A stretch of DNA of 64,000 bases from assembly GCF_013111185.1 (NCBI RefSeq), contig NZ_WVRE01000004.1, forward strand, positions 310,001 through 374,000. The letters run 5' to 3'. Positions 51,086 through 59,043 of this stretch are shown in pieces (within the stretch, counting starts at the first letter, position 1; every line of letters begins with the position of its first letter). The notes under the pieces are model-generated. The model worked only from the letters and a program-made list of their open reading frames with translations, was not told where the DNA came from and searched no databases. The DNA is from Ruegeria sp. HKCCD7303 (lineage in GTDB: Bacteria > Pseudomonadota > Alphaproteobacteria > Rhodobacterales > Rhodobacteraceae). Position numbers and translations under genes: made by a program.

Positions 51086-52614
51086 GGCAGAGCCTCCAGC
51101 GCCGCCAGGGCCGCATTGCGACCAGCGAGGCCCATGACGTCGCCACCGGGATGCGTTGCTGCACCGCATTGGAACAGCCCTTTCGGCCCCATGGAGTATC
51201 TGGACATCCCGTTCGTGGGCCGAAGTGTCAGGAGCTGGTCCAAAGACATTTCTGCATGGTGCCAGTGCCCGCCGGGCGCTCCGGTTGCGCTTTCGATTTT
51301 ATCCGGTGTTATGACCTGCTTACCTGCAATTTGATCACCCAAGCCGGGCAGGGCGCGGCTAAGAGTTTCGACTGCAATTTCCGCAAGCTGTTCCTTTGCA
51401 GTCTCAGTCCAGCCGCCTTCAAGGTCAGATGGCGCATATTGCACTATGGTTGACAGCCAGCTTGCCCCGTCGGCTGTCTGCATTTTGAAAGCTTCAATCA
51501 CAGGTGCTTTGGACATTTGACCATACTTAGCCGGATTGAACGCAGCTTCGACGTATTCCACAGAAGGAGCATAGATCAGACGTTCGTGTGCCAATTCGTC
51601 ACTCAGGCTGGGCAGGGCGGAGCTATCCTTGAGCCGTAGATTGACCTTAGCCGTTGTTCCACGCGCCCGTATATTTCGCACTCGCCGCATCGTTTCGATG
51701 TCAAAGGCAGAGGGACCGGTCATTCGGCTTGTTAGTTTCGGGGCAAGGCTGCTGAGCACATTAGGCGCGGCAATGGTTCGTCCATCGGTGGTTTCCACTC
51801 CGGAGACTGCATCGTTGTCCAACAGAATGCGGGATACTTCAGTGTCCGGCATCAGCAGGCAACCTGCCTTTTGCGCAGCTTCCACCATCAAATCGGTTAA
51901 CGCGCACATCCCGCCTGCTGGTTGAGTGATGGTCCCTCCGTGACCCAAACGATAGATCAGATTGAACACAGTGCCCGGAGATCTTGGACCAGTGGCTGTC
52001 CCCCAGATTGCATCAGCAGCAAGCATTCCAGCCACCGGTCCTTCCGACAGGTCATCTAGGATAATGTCGTGGACATTAGATAAGACGACCTGCAGGAAAC
52101 GCCGCATTTCAGATTTGCCCAGCTTTTTCAGGTCTATGCCCAGTTTCGCCAGGCGCAAGAACTCGTTGAGCGCACCCCGGGAAAGGATGGCCTTTTGCCC
52201 CCCGGGAGGTGGAGCCTCGGCGAGTTGGCGCAAAAGGTCTCCATATGTAATCAGCTGGCGTGTCAGATCAGACCAGGCATCTGATTCCCGGTGTTTTGTC
52301 CCGTCGCTCCAATACACGCCGTCGTTCTTGAAGACGATGTGCCGCCCATCCTCAGACAGAGAGACCGTGGAGACGGGTTTGCTGGACAGGACAGGGTGTT
52401 GAATACCTATGCCGATGTCACCCAATGCCCGCGGGCTCAGGTTGTATAGCGAATGTGCAAGGGTCGGACCGCCGTCCACAGAATAAGACGCCATGCCGCC
52501 GAACCTGTCGGATTTCTCAATGATACAGACATTCTTGCCGCGTCGACCAAGGAGTGTTCCGGCAATCAGGCCGTTTACACCGCCGCCAACGACAATCGCA
52601 TCAAATTGGCTCAT
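51082..52614 (-). CDS. PYROXD2/CrtI-like NAD(P)/FAD-dependent oxidoreductase, copy 1
   Basis: A 510-residue flavoprotein. The N-terminal FAD motif is IVVGGGVNGLIAGTLLGRRG, with GG at FGG near residue 42. The C-terminal FAD segment is KGLFQCGAATHPGGDVMGLAG. The protein has the phytoene-desaturase fold but no carotenoid genes nearby; closest in pattern are PYROXD2-like enzymes of unknown substrate. The start at 52614 overlaps the next upstream gene by four bases. It is a diverged paralogue of copy 2. Confidence 0.85.
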   Translation of the reverse strand: MSQFDAIVVGGGVNGLIAGTLLGRRGKNVCIIEKSDRFGGMASYSVDGGPTLAHSLYNLSPRALGDIGIGIQHPVLSSKPVSTVSLSEDGRHIVFKNDGVYWSDGTKHRESDAWSDLTRQLITYGDLLRQLAEAPPPGGQKAILSRGALNEFLRLAKLGIDLKKLGKSEMRRFLQVVLSNVHDIILDDLSEGPVAGMLAADAIWGTATGPRSPGTVFNLIYRLGHGGTITQPAGGMCALTDLMVEAAQKAGCLLMPDTEVSRILLDNDAVSGVETTDGRTIAAPNVLSSLAPKLTSRMTGPSAFDIETMRRVRNIRARGTTAKVNLRLKDSSALPSLSDELAHERLIYAPSVEYVEAAFNPAKYGQMSKAPVIEAFKMQTADGASWLSTIVQYAPSDLEGGWTETAKEQLAEIAVETLSRALPGLGDQIAGKQVITPDKIESATGAPGGHWHHAEMSLDQLLTLRPTNGMSRYSMGPKGLFQCGAATHPGGDVMGLAGRNAALAALEALP

Positions 52615-54248
52615 GCGGCATACCCCTTCATTCGGCCATGCCGTGTTTCTTTTCTGAGAATAGCGCGGGCAGCGTTTGCACCTGGGGCCCCCATAACCCC
52701 TCCGCCGGGATGGGCGGACGACCCGCACAAATAAAGCCCCTTGATAGGTAAATTGTACTGCGACCAACCCGGGACGGGCCGATTGAAGAAAAGCTGATCA
52801 AAAGTCAGTTCGCCTTGGAAAATGTTGCCCTCTGTCAGACCGACCTCGCGCTCAATTTCCAATGGTGAGCGAACTTCCATATGAACAACGCGCTCGCGAA
52901 TGTCGGGACACGCCACAGACATCTGGTCGAGTACAGTTTCTGCCATCGCGTTGCGCTGCTTTTCGTCCCAATTCTCGGCCGATTTAACGCCGTCGACTTC
53001 TAGGTCATAAGGCGCATATTGGACGAAAACCGTCATCATGTGGGCACCTGTCGGCGCCATAGTCGGATCAATCTGGCTAGGGATGAGCATGTCAATATAA
53101 GGCTTTTCCGACCAGCGCCCGACTTTCCAATCATCGTAGGCCTTTTCAAGTTCAAGGAGGCTCTGCGACACATGCAAATCACCCCTGAGGAAGCTGGTGT
53201 GCTCGGGTGCTGCAGGGAAATTTGGAAAGCGATCAAGTGCGATGTTGAGTTTCGCCGAAGATCCGCGAATTTTGAAGTTCCGCACCGCCTTGGTGAAGTC
53301 ATCCGGCAACTCGGCCGCGTCAATATGGTGCAGAACAGTGCGTTTGATATCCATATTGGAGGCAACGACAGGGGCATAAAAAACCTTGCCGTCCTCGAGA
53401 GCTACACCTTCAACGCGTCCATCTTTGCTGAGGATTTTCTCAACCCCTGAACCTGTGTGAATCGTACCCCCGTGCTCTTTGAATGAGGCAGCAATCGCAT
53501 TCGAAATCGCGCCCATCCCACCGCGCGCGAAACCCCAGGCACCGATGCCGCCATCAATGTCACCCATGTAGTGGTGCAGCAGAACGTAGGCTGTTCCGGG
53601 CGAATACACCCCGAGGCCGGTTCCGATAATACCTGAGCCTGCCAAATGGGCCTTAATCAGGTCGTTTTCGAAATGTTCATCCAAGAAGTCACCAATGGAC
53701 ATTGTCCAGAACTTCAGCGTTTCACCAAGCTCCCGACTGCCCAGACCATGTGCTTTTTTTACGAGGTATGCCAGTTCGCCGAAATCGCGCGGATGGAGAG
53801 AAGCGGGGTCCGGTGCGTCCCGAAGTAGAAAGGGACGGATAAAACGGCATTGCCGCATAATGGCTTGCGAATAGCGGCGATAGGCGTCGGCATCTTTTTC
53901 AGAATGACGTGCCATCTCACGCTTCAGTGCGTTGTGATCGGAATAGTAGGCGAAGTAATCCCCATCGCGTGTGAAGCTCGCGCCGCCTTCATACGGAATA
54001 ACCTGAAGTCCGTATTTCGGAAGCTCGAGGTCCCTGGCAATCTCGCGCCGCAGAAGAGAGCAAACGTACGAGCAGTTGGAGTATGTCCAACCCTCGTGTA
54101 GCGACCGGCTGACTGCCGCGCCACCAATCCAGTCGTTCTTTTCGACCACCAAAACACGCATGCCAGCGCGCGCCAAATAGGCTGCGGCGGTTAATCCGTT
54201 GTGACCAGCGCCAGCCACAATCACATCGTATCTGTTATCAACTGTCAA
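52611..54248 (-). CDS. PYROXD2/CrtI-like NAD(P)/FAD-dependent oxidoreductase, copy 2
   Basis: A 545-residue flavoprotein with FAD motif VIVAGAGHNGLTAAAYLARAG and C-terminal GLYLCGSSAHPGGGVMGAPG. I place the start at the TTG at 54248 (LTVDNRYDV) because GGGATGGAG precedes it and the domain begins at once; a longer frame starts inside the upstream palindrome. It is the first gene of a four-gene operon whose promoter region holds the 28-bp palindrome. Confidence 0.83.
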   Translation of the reverse strand: MTVDNRYDVIVAGAGHNGLTAAAYLARAGMRVLVVEKNDWIGGAAVSRSLHEGWTYSNCSYVCSLLRREIARDLELPKYGLQVIPYEGGASFTRDGDYFAYYSDHNALKREMARHSEKDADAYRRYSQAIMRQCRFIRPFLLRDAPDPASLHPRDFGELAYLVKKAHGLGSRELGETLKFWTMSIGDFLDEHFENDLIKAHLAGSGIIGTGLGVYSPGTAYVLLHHYMGDIDGGIGAWGFARGGMGAISNAIAASFKEHGGTIHTGSGVEKILSKDGRVEGVALEDGKVFYAPVVASNMDIKRTVLHHIDAAELPDDFTKAVRNFKIRGSSAKLNIALDRFPNFPAAPEHTSFLRGDLHVSQSLLELEKAYDDWKVGRWSEKPYIDMLIPSQIDPTMAPTGAHMMTVFVQYAPYDLEVDGVKSAENWDEKQRNAMAETVLDQMSVACPDIRERVVHMEVRSPLEIEREVGLTEGNIFQGELTFDQLFFNRPVPGWSQYNLPIKGLYLCGSSAHPGGGVMGAPGANAARAILRKETRHGRMKGYAA

Positions 54249-54297
54249 ATTGCTCCATCCCTTTCTCTTCCGTTTACAGATCGGGTGCGCGTTCGTA

Positions 54298-54325
54298 AAG
54301 TTTATTTGAGCGCTCAAATAAACTT
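54298..54325. promoter_or_regulatory. 28-bp perfect palindrome, TetR-type operator
   Basis: The half-site AAGTTTATTTGAGC is followed by its exact reverse complement, centred between 54311 and 54312. It stands 50-77 bp upstream of the flavoprotein start and 63-90 bp upstream of the divergent TetR gene, so it can control both units. Confidence 0.8.
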
Positions 54326-54387
54326 CAAGCTATTGACGCATCTTTTTTGCGCGCTGTAGATGGCTGCATTCGTAGGAGGAGCGGCAA

Positions 54388-55026
54388 TTGGTCGAAGTTG
54401 AGCGGAAACGTCCTCGCAAAGAGCGGAAGGAGAACGCAGATCGTCGTCGCCGGCAGCTGCTGGACGCGGCTTGCCGCTCTATATTGACGCACGGGTTGGC
54501 AAAAACGACGCTTGCAACGGTGGCGTCTGAGGCTGAGCTTTCTCAGGGTGTCGCGGCGTTTTACTTCAAGTCAAAACTAGGTCTTCTGACAGAAACATTG
54601 CGCGACCTTTACCAGCGTTACGAAAAGCACTGGACAGCTTCTTTAGAGCGAGCAGGGGACAAGCCCGCCGAAAAGATAAGGGCTTTGATAAAAGCTGACT
54701 TCCACCCGGATGCCTGTGGTCCCGATGTCTTGCCCCTTTGGTATGCATTTTGGGGCGAGCTTCGATTTCAGCTGCAGTATGACGAAGTTGCCGAGCATTT
54801 TGAGACACGTCGAAGAGAGACTTTGAGATTGATCTGGAATGAACTGCTCTCAGCAGACGACGCTATATCAGCAGATCAAATGGCTGAATGGATGGAGACA
54901 TTAACGGATGGCTATTGGCAACGATTGCATCTAGCTCCGGAAGGCCTGAGCCGAAAGCAGGCGGAGCAAGCTGCCTGGGGATGCCTTGTTCGTTTGGTTC
55001 CAGAATTACTTGGAGATACGGCTTAG
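54388..55026 (+). CDS. TetR-family regulator divergent from the flavoprotein operon
   Basis: A 212-residue TetR/BetI-like repressor. The DNA-binding helices are TTLATVASEAELSQGVAAFYF (residues about 37-57: TTLATVASEAE then LSQGVAAFYF). The recognition helix differs from the NYHF/NFHF type of the other two island regulators, consistent with a different operator. A highly basic N-terminus (RKRPRKERKENADRRRRQ-like) could also contact DNA. It starts with a TTG after AGGAGGA, spacing 8. It probably represses itself and the four-gene operon. Confidence 0.87.
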   Translation: MVEVERKRPRKERKENADRRRRQLLDAACRSILTHGLAKTTLATVASEAELSQGVAAFYFKSKLGLLTETLRDLYQRYEKHWTASLERAGDKPAEKIRALIKADFHPDACGPDVLPLWYAFWGELRFQLQYDEVAEHFETRRRETLRLIWNELLSADDAISADQMAEWMETLTDGYWQRLHLAPEGLSRKQAEQAAWGCLVRLVPELLGDTA

Positions 55027-55053
55027 TCAATTTCGACTGAAAGGCCCCACAAT

Positions 55054-56406
55054 ATGACGCGAGTTCGGATATCGCAGCGGCCTCGGCCATCCTGGGGCGC
55101 CATCTTAAAAGAGGCGCGTTACCTTGCGCGGCTTGCCTTTCCGATAGTCATTTCTCTTGCTGCTGCTGCTTTGATTGGCGTCGTTGACACAGTGATGGTG
55201 GCCCCGTTGGGCACACTTCCTCTGGCGGCGGTCTCAATTACGGCCTCGGTGCTGATCATTTTCTATTCAGCGCTCTACGGCTTTGTGTCCGCAATTGGTG
55301 TGCGTATGGCCGAAGCTTTTGGGAAAACAAGTGACCAAGGGTTGGCAGCAGCAACAAACGCCGGGGTTTTTGTTTCCCTAGTCGTGGGGTCAGTTGGCGC
55401 TGTTGCAATGATCTGCCTTAAGCCTGCTCTTTCTTGGATTGGGCAGCCGCCTGAAGTGGTCAGTCTAATTGGCGGGTATTGGATTGCGATGAGCCTTCTT
55501 TTGGTGCCCTTCACGGTTTTCTACACGCTTAAGGCTCTCTTTGACGCCATGAACCGTCCGTGGATTGGGGTTGGTCTTGCGTTTCTTGCGGTCGGTTTCA
55601 ACATCCCTTCAAACTATGTTTTGATCCACGGAGTTGGTGGCTGGCCAGGTCTGGGTCTTGTTGGCGCCGGGATTGCAAGTCTGTTGTCTCAGATAGTGCC
55701 GTTGATCATGGCGCTCGTGATCATACGAGTATGGAAAAGAAAGAGAGGCCTTCTGAGGGCCGCGAGTTTCGACAGATCCGAGGTCAAAGCGCAGCTCAAA
55801 GAAGGATTCATTATCTCCGTTGGTTATCTGGGGGAGGGGGCCGCTTACGCAGTTGCCGGCCTTATGCTTGGTTGGTTCAGCGCCGCTGCGCTCGCCGCGC
55901 ATCAAATCGTTTCTGCGGTCAGCGACGTAGTTTACATGGTGCCCTTGGGCGTTTCGATTGCAATTTCGATACGTGTAGCTCAGGCCATTGGCGCCAATGA
56001 AAAAGAAAGGCTGAAGCCGATAGTATTGGCATCGCTGTTGGTCATCGTTAGTTGGATGGCCGTTGTCGTTACTGGTATTTTGATTGGCCGCGCTCCTTTG
56101 GCCAATAGCCTCTCAGATGATCCAAAAGTTGTTTCTCTCGCGATATCGATGTTCCTTGTGATTGCTGCAATGCAGATCGCAGATGGCGTGCAGGGGACAA
56201 TGCTGGGCGCTTTTCGGGGCATGATGGACAATCACGTTCCTGTTGCGATTACCCTGATTGCATATTGGCTCTTTGCATTGCCGCTTGGATATGCGCTGGG
56301 CTTTTGGCTTGGGTTCGGTCCCAACGGAGTTTGGATCGGATACGGCTCAGGTCTCTCTTTGGCGGCTATCGCGTTGACCTATCGCTTCTTCTCCCAAAAC
56401 CGCTAA
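55054..56406 (+). CDS. MATE-family efflux transporter
   Basis: A 450-residue inner-membrane exporter with twelve hydrophobic segments in two six-helix halves (LARLAFPIVISLAAAALIGV at the start of the first and LKEGFIISVGYLGEGAAYAV at the second). MATE proteins expel cationic compounds using sodium or proton gradients. It is 27 bp downstream of the TetR gene on the same strand, so it may remove a toxic amine or intermediate under the same control. Confidence 0.9.
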   Translation: MTRVRISQRPRPSWGAILKEARYLARLAFPIVISLAAAALIGVVDTVMVAPLGTLPLAAVSITASVLIIFYSALYGFVSAIGVRMAEAFGKTSDQGLAAATNAGVFVSLVVGSVGAVAMICLKPALSWIGQPPEVVSLIGGYWIAMSLLLVPFTVFYTLKALFDAMNRPWIGVGLAFLAVGFNIPSNYVLIHGVGGWPGLGLVGAGIASLLSQIVPLIMALVIIRVWKRKRGLLRAASFDRSEVKAQLKEGFIISVGYLGEGAAYAVAGLMLGWFSAAALAAHQIVSAVSDVVYMVPLGVSIAISIRVAQAIGANEKERLKPIVLASLLVIVSWMAVVVTGILIGRAPLANSLSDDPKVVSLAISMFLVIAAMQIADGVQGTMLGAFRGMMDNHVPVAITLIAYWLFALPLGYALGFWLGFGPNGVWIGYGSGLSLAAIALTYRFFSQNR

Positions 56407-56427
56407 GCGGCGCTGTTTGCTGGCCTT

Positions 56428-57720
56428 CTAAAGGCCCAACTTGTCTAAGAGTTTCAGGCGCAGGATTTCCGCTTCGACCAGAGTCTCTTTCGCAAAGGAG
56501 AAAGGCAGTGGTCTGAGGGGGGTGACCGGAAATTCCAACTCGTCTGATTTGGTTCCACTCGCCCATTTAGCGAGGACGCGCCCCATTGTAGTAGCTATAG
56601 CAACGCCGCGCCCATTATATCCCAAACCTGTCATAATCCCCGGTGTGAGCTCATGCAGATGTGGATAGTGATCTCTCGTCAATGCAACAAAGCCGCCCCA
56701 CTCGTATTCCCACTGAACTCCAGATAACTGGGGGAAAAGTTCAACAGAAATGCGTTTCAACCGCTCAATTTGTTCGAGAGTGGAATTGTCGTTGTATGTG
56801 CCGCGTCCTCCCATCAGAAAGCGACCTTCCGCGTCTTGCCTGAAGTACAGAAGCAGGCGTCGTGCGTCCGACAAAGCGTTGCCTTCTGGCAGAATTGACT
56901 GGCGGACATTGTCGGACAGGGGCGCCGTAGCGACTTGGACCGAGCGAACGGGCAAAACGGATTTAGCCAAGCGCGGATGCAGATCTCCAGAATAGGCGTT
57001 CGTACAGATCAGCACTTTTTCTGAGATAACCGCTCCTTTGGGAGTTTCAATCCGAAAGCGACCGGCCTCTGACAAAATCTGCTTGGCAGGCGTTCCACCG
57101 AAAATTTGCACGCCATTGCGGCGACCTGCTTCGGCCAGCCCAAGTGCATAGTTTAACGGGTGCAAAACACCGCCGCGGCGATCCAGAACGCCGCCAAGGT
57201 AAGCTTCGGTCCCGGTCAGTCGCTGCATTTCGCTTTGATCAAGCGATACCATACCCCCGCCGTGGTTGTCCCAATCCTCGGCCAGTTTGTGTAGTTCACT
57301 GAGTGTTTTTTTACTATGCGCCGCGCGCAGCCAGCCAGGACGATTTGCGTCGCACTCAATCCCGTGCCGAGTTATTAAGTCAAACACAAGATCGGCGGCG
57401 TCACCGGCCATTCGGATCATTCTGGTTCCCCAGATGTCACCAAATTTGGTTTTGATGCCCGTCGGCCCGTCCTTTAGGCCTACATTGATTTGACCGCCAT
57501 TACGTCCAGAAGCTCCCCAGCCCGGATGATGCGCATCGATGACAACAGCTTTGACGCCTTTCTCGGCCAGGTGAAGTGCTGCCGAAAGCCCGGTAAACCC
57601 GGCGCCAATCACGGTCACGTCAGAGTGCTGTTCGCCAACCAATTGTGGACATTCTGACGAATAGCCTGCTGTTGCTGACCACAGGCTATTTGCAATGACT
57701 GGGTTTTCGTTTCGGATCAT
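56428..57720 (-). CDS. PuuB-like FAD-dependent amine oxidoreductase
   Basis: A 430-residue DAO-family enzyme. The FAD motif is DVTVIGAGFTGLSAALHLAEKG near residue 34, followed by WGASGRNGGQINVG, typical of gamma-glutamylputrescine oxidase. C-terminal GLGYNGRGVAIATTMGRVLA is also family-typical. The substrate is probably a glutamylated or methylated amine. It converges on the MATE gene and is divergent from the 109-residue gene. Confidence 0.87.
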   Translation of the reverse strand: MIRNENPVIANSLWSATAGYSSECPQLVGEQHSDVTVIGAGFTGLSAALHLAEKGVKAVVIDAHHPGWGASGRNGGQINVGLKDGPTGIKTKFGDIWGTRMIRMAGDAADLVFDLITRHGIECDANRPGWLRAAHSKKTLSELHKLAEDWDNHGGGMVSLDQSEMQRLTGTEAYLGGVLDRRGGVLHPLNYALGLAEAGRRNGVQIFGGTPAKQILSEAGRFRIETPKGAVISEKVLICTNAYSGDLHPRLAKSVLPVRSVQVATAPLSDNVRQSILPEGNALSDARRLLLYFRQDAEGRFLMGGRGTYNDNSTLEQIERLKRISVELFPQLSGVQWEYEWGGFVALTRDHYPHLHELTPGIMTGLGYNGRGVAIATTMGRVLAKWASGTKSDELEFPVTPLRPLPFSFAKETLVEAEILRLKLLDKLGL

Positions 57721-57797
57721 CTAGTGGCCTCGCGCTTGCCTTGTGGGGGGAACTACGTAGGTTTGGCTCGTGATACTTGCCGGATAGTATGTGACGA

Positions 57798-58127
57798 ATG
57801 CCCAGACTTTTGAACCAATTCGAATTGAAACCAACCGTCGAGCTCGATGCATTCGAGCAGGCGTGGAACGCGTTTGTCGAACACTTGATCAAGACGGACC
57901 TTGCCGCCGAGGGTGCGCCTTTGTGCAGGCGCATCCCCGCAAGTGGTTACGATACCGACGAGCTGCGCAACCATACGCTTATGGCTGTTGTAGAGTTCAG
58001 GGATCAATCGCAGGCAGACGCGGCTTGGGCCGCCATTGAAGGCCGCGTTGAGCCTTTGGGGGCTTTGCATCGTAGAGTTATTTCTTTGGTGCACGATCCG
58101 GTTTTCACTTTTTGGTCGGAACTCTAG
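57798..58127 (+). CDS. small uncharacterised soluble protein
   Basis: A 109-residue protein without a family I recognise. The pattern of strands and helices (LLNQFELKPTVELDAFEQAW, then LMAVVEFRDQSQADAAWAAI) suggests a ferredoxin-like or dimeric alpha/beta-barrel fold. It starts 77 bp from the divergent PuuB-like gene and lies before the operator of the third TetR gene. Its coding pattern is good and the frame is closed on both sides. Confidence 0.65.
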   Translation: MPRLLNQFELKPTVELDAFEQAWNAFVEHLIKTDLAAEGAPLCRRIPASGYDTDELRNHTLMAVVEFRDQSQADAAWAAIEGRVEPLGALHRRVISLVHDPVFTFWSEL

Positions 58128-58177
58128 ATCTGCGATTGCGTACGTCCGGATGTTTTCACATCATTTTCTCTTTTCCA

Positions 58178-58193
58178 TTGAATGATCGTTCAA
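58178..58193. promoter_or_regulatory. TetR/BetI-type operator, copy 3
   Basis: A near-perfect palindrome TTGAATGATCGTTCAA (one central pair broken) lies 92 bp upstream of the third TetR gene. It shares TGAATGATC with copies 1 and 2 and is closest to the classic BetI pattern. Confidence 0.7.
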
Positions 58194-58284
58194 TCAATGG
58201 CATCTATCGCTTAGATGTCAATCGTCCACACGCTGAGTGAGAACGGCTGTTGGGGGCAGGCAAGACAAAAGAAGTGCTTAGTAG

Positions 58285-58968
58285 ATGGGATGCATTTTGG
58301 TGAGACAATCGCCAATCGAAAAAACAAACCCTGAGGGACGGCGTCGTACCGAGTCCAAGGAGGTAAGGAGACAACAACTCATCGATGCGACAATCGACTC
58401 GATTGCCGAAAACGGGATTGGTGGAACGACCATGTCCACAGTGACCGAGATTGCAGGTTTGTCATTGGGCATCGTCAACTTCCACTTCAAAAGTAAGCAG
58501 AACTTGCTGGAAGAAACGTTGCTGTTTCTAGCAAAGGAACACCACGAACAGTGGTTGGAAGCCTTTGACAATGCAGGATTGTCAGCGCCTGAAAAATTGT
58601 TGGCGATCGTCGATGCGCACTTTTACCCTCAGATTTGCACGCCAAAAAAGCTAGCTGTTTGGTTTGCGTTTTTTGGAGAGGCAGGACGGCGCGAAGTCTA
58701 TCGCAGTCTGATCAATGACATCGATCAGGAGCGGTACGACGTAGCACTGAGACTGTGTTCAGAGATTGCTGAAGACGGTGGATACAAGGACATACCGCCA
58801 AGGCAAGTCGTCAATATTCTGGAATCTCTGTACGACGGAATCTGGTTGGAGCTTTTGACCTATCCCGAGAACTTTCAACGTTCGGTTGCCCGGGATCACA
58901 TTGCCGCCTTTCTTGCCAAGGTCTACCCAGATCACTTTCGAATGCCCGCGTTCAAAAACGGTGGTTGA
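58285..58968 (+). CDS. TetR/BetI-like regulator upstream of the TMADH-like gene
   Basis: A 227-residue paralogue of the 44401 regulator. The helix-turn-helix is TTMSTVTEIAGLSLGIVNFHF (shown as TTMSTVTEIAG then LSLGIVNFHF). The ligand domain shares KKLAVWFAFFGEA with HKRLAVWFAFWGQA of the paralogue. No strong ribosome-binding site is seen; the ATG at 58285 or the GTG at 58300 could start it. It is followed after 75 bp by the TMADH-like gene and probably regulates it. Confidence 0.83.
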   Translation: MGCILVRQSPIEKTNPEGRRRTESKEVRRQQLIDATIDSIAENGIGGTTMSTVTEIAGLSLGIVNFHFKSKQNLLEETLLFLAKEHHEQWLEAFDNAGLSAPEKLLAIVDAHFYPQICTPKKLAVWFAFFGEAGRREVYRSLINDIDQERYDVALRLCSEIAEDGGYKDIPPRQVVNILESLYDGIWLELLTYPENFQRSVARDHIAAFLAKVYPDHFRMPAFKNGG

Positions 58969-59043
58969 AACAGAGCGGCTTTCAAACCGGACACTCCAGA
59001 CAAGATCAGCCAGCGCATGGCGCAGCCAACCAAGGATCAAAAA

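Noticed and set aside
54249..54317. Longer N-terminus of the second PYROXD2-like protein
   Set aside because: It would start inside the 28-bp palindrome and adds a basic stretch with no counterpart before the FAD motif.
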